DNA of 14,687 nucleotides from Coriobacteriales bacterium (GTDB lineage: Bacteria > Actinomycetota > Coriobacteriia > Coriobacteriales > UBA8131). Both the position numbers and the translations under genes were made by a program. Positions 13,389-14,687 of this stretch are shown piece after piece. A model generated the notes under the pieces. The model saw only the letters and a list, made by a program, of their open reading frames with translations. It had not been told where the DNA came from and ran no database searches. Every line of letters starts with the position of its first letter. The first letter of the stretch is position 1. The stretch lies in contig JAITUO010000172.1 of the NCBI GenBank assembly GCA_031286245.1, forward strand, positions 1 through 14,687, given 5' to 3'.

Positions 13389-14024
13389 TCATGCGCTCGC
13401 CCAAGCCCGGCAGATCTCCACACCCTTCTGCGGACTGTTCGACCATTCGTCGGCTCCAATGATAGCACAGGCGTCAGCTGTCACTGGGTTGCCACCGATG
13501 ATAATCCGCACCTTTTCGCGGACTCCTGCTGCAATAAAGGCGCTGACCACATCCTGCATCGAGCGCAGTGCCAGCGTCAAAACGCCGGACAGCGCCACGA
13601 TTGTCACTTCCTCAGCATTTACCGTCTCAATGATCTGGGCTGGTGTGACATCGATACCGAGGTCAATCACATCGAAACCGGCAGCCTCCAACATGCCTTT
13701 GACGATATTCTTACCGATATCATGGATGTCACCCTTGACTGTGCATATCACCAACTTGCCGAGCTTGGTCATACTGCCGGCACTCAAAGCTGGCTTCAGT
13801 ATATCCACGACTGCAGTCATGATCTCGCTCGCGAACAGCAGGTCACCGATGAAGTAGGTGCCGGCTTCATAGCGGTTGCCGATCTCCGTCATCGCTTCCT
13901 GACAGACCTCCAAAGCAGCTAAAGCCTCGTCTCCCCCATCGGTCATCACCTCGGTGACAGCTTGATAGACCGCGGGTTCATCCATATTAGTCATTAGATC
14001 TTTCAGTTTATTCATATCAATCAT
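13389..14024 (-). CDS. Cobalamin-binding corrinoid protein of a methyltransferase system (MtaC/MtbC-like)
   Basis: This 211-residue cytoplasmic protein carries a corrinoid cofactor that receives a methyl group from a substrate-specific methyltransferase and passes it to an MtaA-type enzyme. The ATG at 14024 follows GAGGAG at seven bases. Residues about 1-85 match the helical cap domain (RYEAGTYFIGDLLFASEIM). Residues 89-211 form the B12-binding Rossmann-like domain with DIHDIG (D99, H101, G104), the cobalt-coordinating histidine being H101, followed by LSGVLT (S146) and GG (177-178). Length and motif order are standard. It is the last gene of an operon with a URO-D family methyltransferase and a small acidic protein. 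The substrate-specific methyltransferase is not in the window, so the methyl donor (methanol, a methylamine, an aromatic methyl ether or other) cannot be named. Confidence 0.93.
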   Translation of the reverse strand: MIDMNKLKDLMTNMDEPAVYQAVTEVMTDGGDEALAALEVCQEAMTEIGNRYEAGTYFIGDLLFASEIMTAVVDILKPALSAGSMTKLGKLVICTVKGDIHDIGKNIVKGMLEAAGFDVIDLGIDVTPAQIIETVNAEEVTIVALSGVLTLALRSMQDVVSAFIAAGVREKVRIIIGGNPVTADACAIIGADEWSNSPQKGVEICRAWASA

Positions 14025-14109
14025 TGTCCAACTCCTCGCTTCCCTATGTTAATGCCGGCGCTGGTGTTGTGTCTACGGCGCAGGCTATTATGTCGGATGC
14101 CTAAGCCGC

Positions 14110-14340
14110 CTACATGCCCAACTGGAATTGCAATGCTGCAGTCAGTTCTGCTCGCTTCTGTTCGTCTGGTTCCCAACTGGGATCGTTTCTGGCTTCTTCC
14201 AGTAGGTCCTCCAAGGTGTAGTCGAACTCGTCGCCAGCTACGTCGCTTGTCGCGTCGCCAGCTGCATCACCAGCTACGTCGCCAGCTGCATCGCCAGCTA
14301 CGTCGATCGCACCGATCGCATTCATTTCTTCGCTCATCAT
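14110..14340 (-). CDS. Small acidic protein, unknown function
   Basis: This is a 76-residue acidic protein, not recognised. It starts nine bases after the upstream methyltransferase stop, with a GAGGAGGGGA site just before two adjacent ATGs (14340 and 14337; the second has the better spacing). Residues about 12-37 are a low-complexity run of AGD/VAGDA repeats. The C-terminal half (YTLEDLLEEARNDPSWEPDE onward) is charged, helical-looking and non-repetitive, as in a real protein. Position and ribosome-binding site suggest it is made with the methyltransferase and corrinoid protein. It could be an accessory or scaffold peptide for that system. It could also be the remnant of a longer gene, because the 85 bases before the corrinoid gene hold nothing else. 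Confidence 0.6.
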   Translation of the reverse strand: MMSEEMNAIGAIDVAGDAAGDVAGDAAGDATSDVAGDEFDYTLEDLLEEARNDPSWEPDEQKRAELTAALQFQLGM

Positions 14341-14349
14341 TCCCCTCCT

Positions 14350-14687
14350 CTACTGTCGGCTCAGCTCGTTGGCTGTCTCGTAAACGGCAATCAGGTTCTC
14401 GGTTTTGGCATCGTCGGCGCAAAGCAGCGGCTTGTTGGGCATGAAAATGAAGCCGCCGCCGGGCGCAAAGGTGTCGAAGGCGCGCTTCACGAAGTCGGTG
14501 CACTGCTGAACCGAACCGATTTGCAGCAGGTCAACAGTGATACCGGTGGCCAGCGACTGCCAATCGCCAATGGCTTTGTAGGCCTCGAAGGGATCATCCT
14601 GGTCGAGCATGAAAACCACCGAACCTTTGGGGAAGCGGCGGTAGCGGTCTATGGTGTTCAGGAAGTGTCCCTCGCCTTTGAGGAAGA
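14350..14687 (-). CDS. Uroporphyrinogen decarboxylase (URO-D) family methyltransferase, N-terminus beyond window
   Basis: The C-terminal 112 residues of a URO-D fold protein are present; the open frame continues past the window edge. The section includes KAIGDWQSLATGITVDLLQI and, further on, AFDTFAPGGGFIFMPNKPLL, the typical last strand and loop of URO-D enzymes, followed by a terminal helix (ENLIAVYETANELSRQ). In this context, directly upstream of a corrinoid protein gene, it is more likely an MtaA/CmuA-type methylcobamide methyltransferase than a haem-pathway decarboxylase. These enzymes move the methyl group between the corrinoid protein and coenzyme M, tetrahydrofolate or the substrate. 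The metal-binding His/Cys motif that would distinguish subgroups may sit in the missing part. The assigned stop at 14350 is followed by the ribosome-binding site of the next gene. Confidence 0.88.
   Translation of the reverse strand, partial: FLKGEGHFLNTIDRYRRFPKGSVVFMLDQDDPFEAYKAIGDWQSLATGITVDLLQIGSVQQCTDFVKRAFDTFAPGGGFIFMPNKPLLCADDAKTENLIAVYETANELSRQ

Overview
The window looks like chromosome from a Gram-positive, probably anaerobic bacterium. Two large surface proteins have signal peptides and C-terminal sortase-type sorting signals. A corrinoid-dependent methyl-transfer operon and a citrate synthase of the type common in anaerobic Gram-positives are also present. Base composition is mid-range and the spacers are long and rich in repeats. 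A member of the Coriobacteriia or Clostridia would fit, but the sequence alone does not settle the taxon.

Layout. (1) 1-974, minus: a citrate synthase cut by the window edge. (2) 975-2055: a spacer of about 1.1 kb with a 29-base tandem repeat and three long inverted-repeat (hairpin) elements. (3) 2071-3877, plus: a hipB-hipA type toxin-antitoxin pair with a candidate operator over its promoter. The HipA-like kinase carries an unusual Pro/Glu/Gly-rich repeat insertion. (4) 3952-10733, minus: two paralogous sortase-anchored proteins in tandem. They share an unrecognised N-terminal domain and carry 5 and 14 copies of a 67-residue InlB-B / Listeria-Bacteroides type repeat. Each is followed by a related hairpin. 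(5) 10734-12256: a gene-free spacer of about 1.5 kb with short tandem repeats, paired palindromes and two more long hairpin elements. One of these is a second copy of an element at 1545-1690. (6) 12257-13252, plus: a five-helix membrane protein with paired histidines resembling a b-type cytochrome (DUF4405-like) and a C-terminal four-cysteine cluster. (7) 13389-14687, minus: an operon for a URO-D family (MtaA/CmuA-like) methyltransferase, a small acidic protein and a cobalamin-binding corrinoid protein. It converges on the membrane protein gene at a shared bidirectional terminator.

The hipBA and adhesin block (about 2.0-10.7 kb) appears to be accessory DNA between core metabolic genes. It is bracketed by two same-orientation copies of one structured repeat element and by other hairpin repeats. 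The most unusual material is this repeat system: a covarying stem around a conserved hairpin and a variable centre. Next are the paralogous repeat adhesins, the HipA repeat insertion with a change in codon usage, and the cytochrome-like protein with the added cysteine cluster. No tRNA, rRNA, CRISPR array, transposase or integrase was seen.
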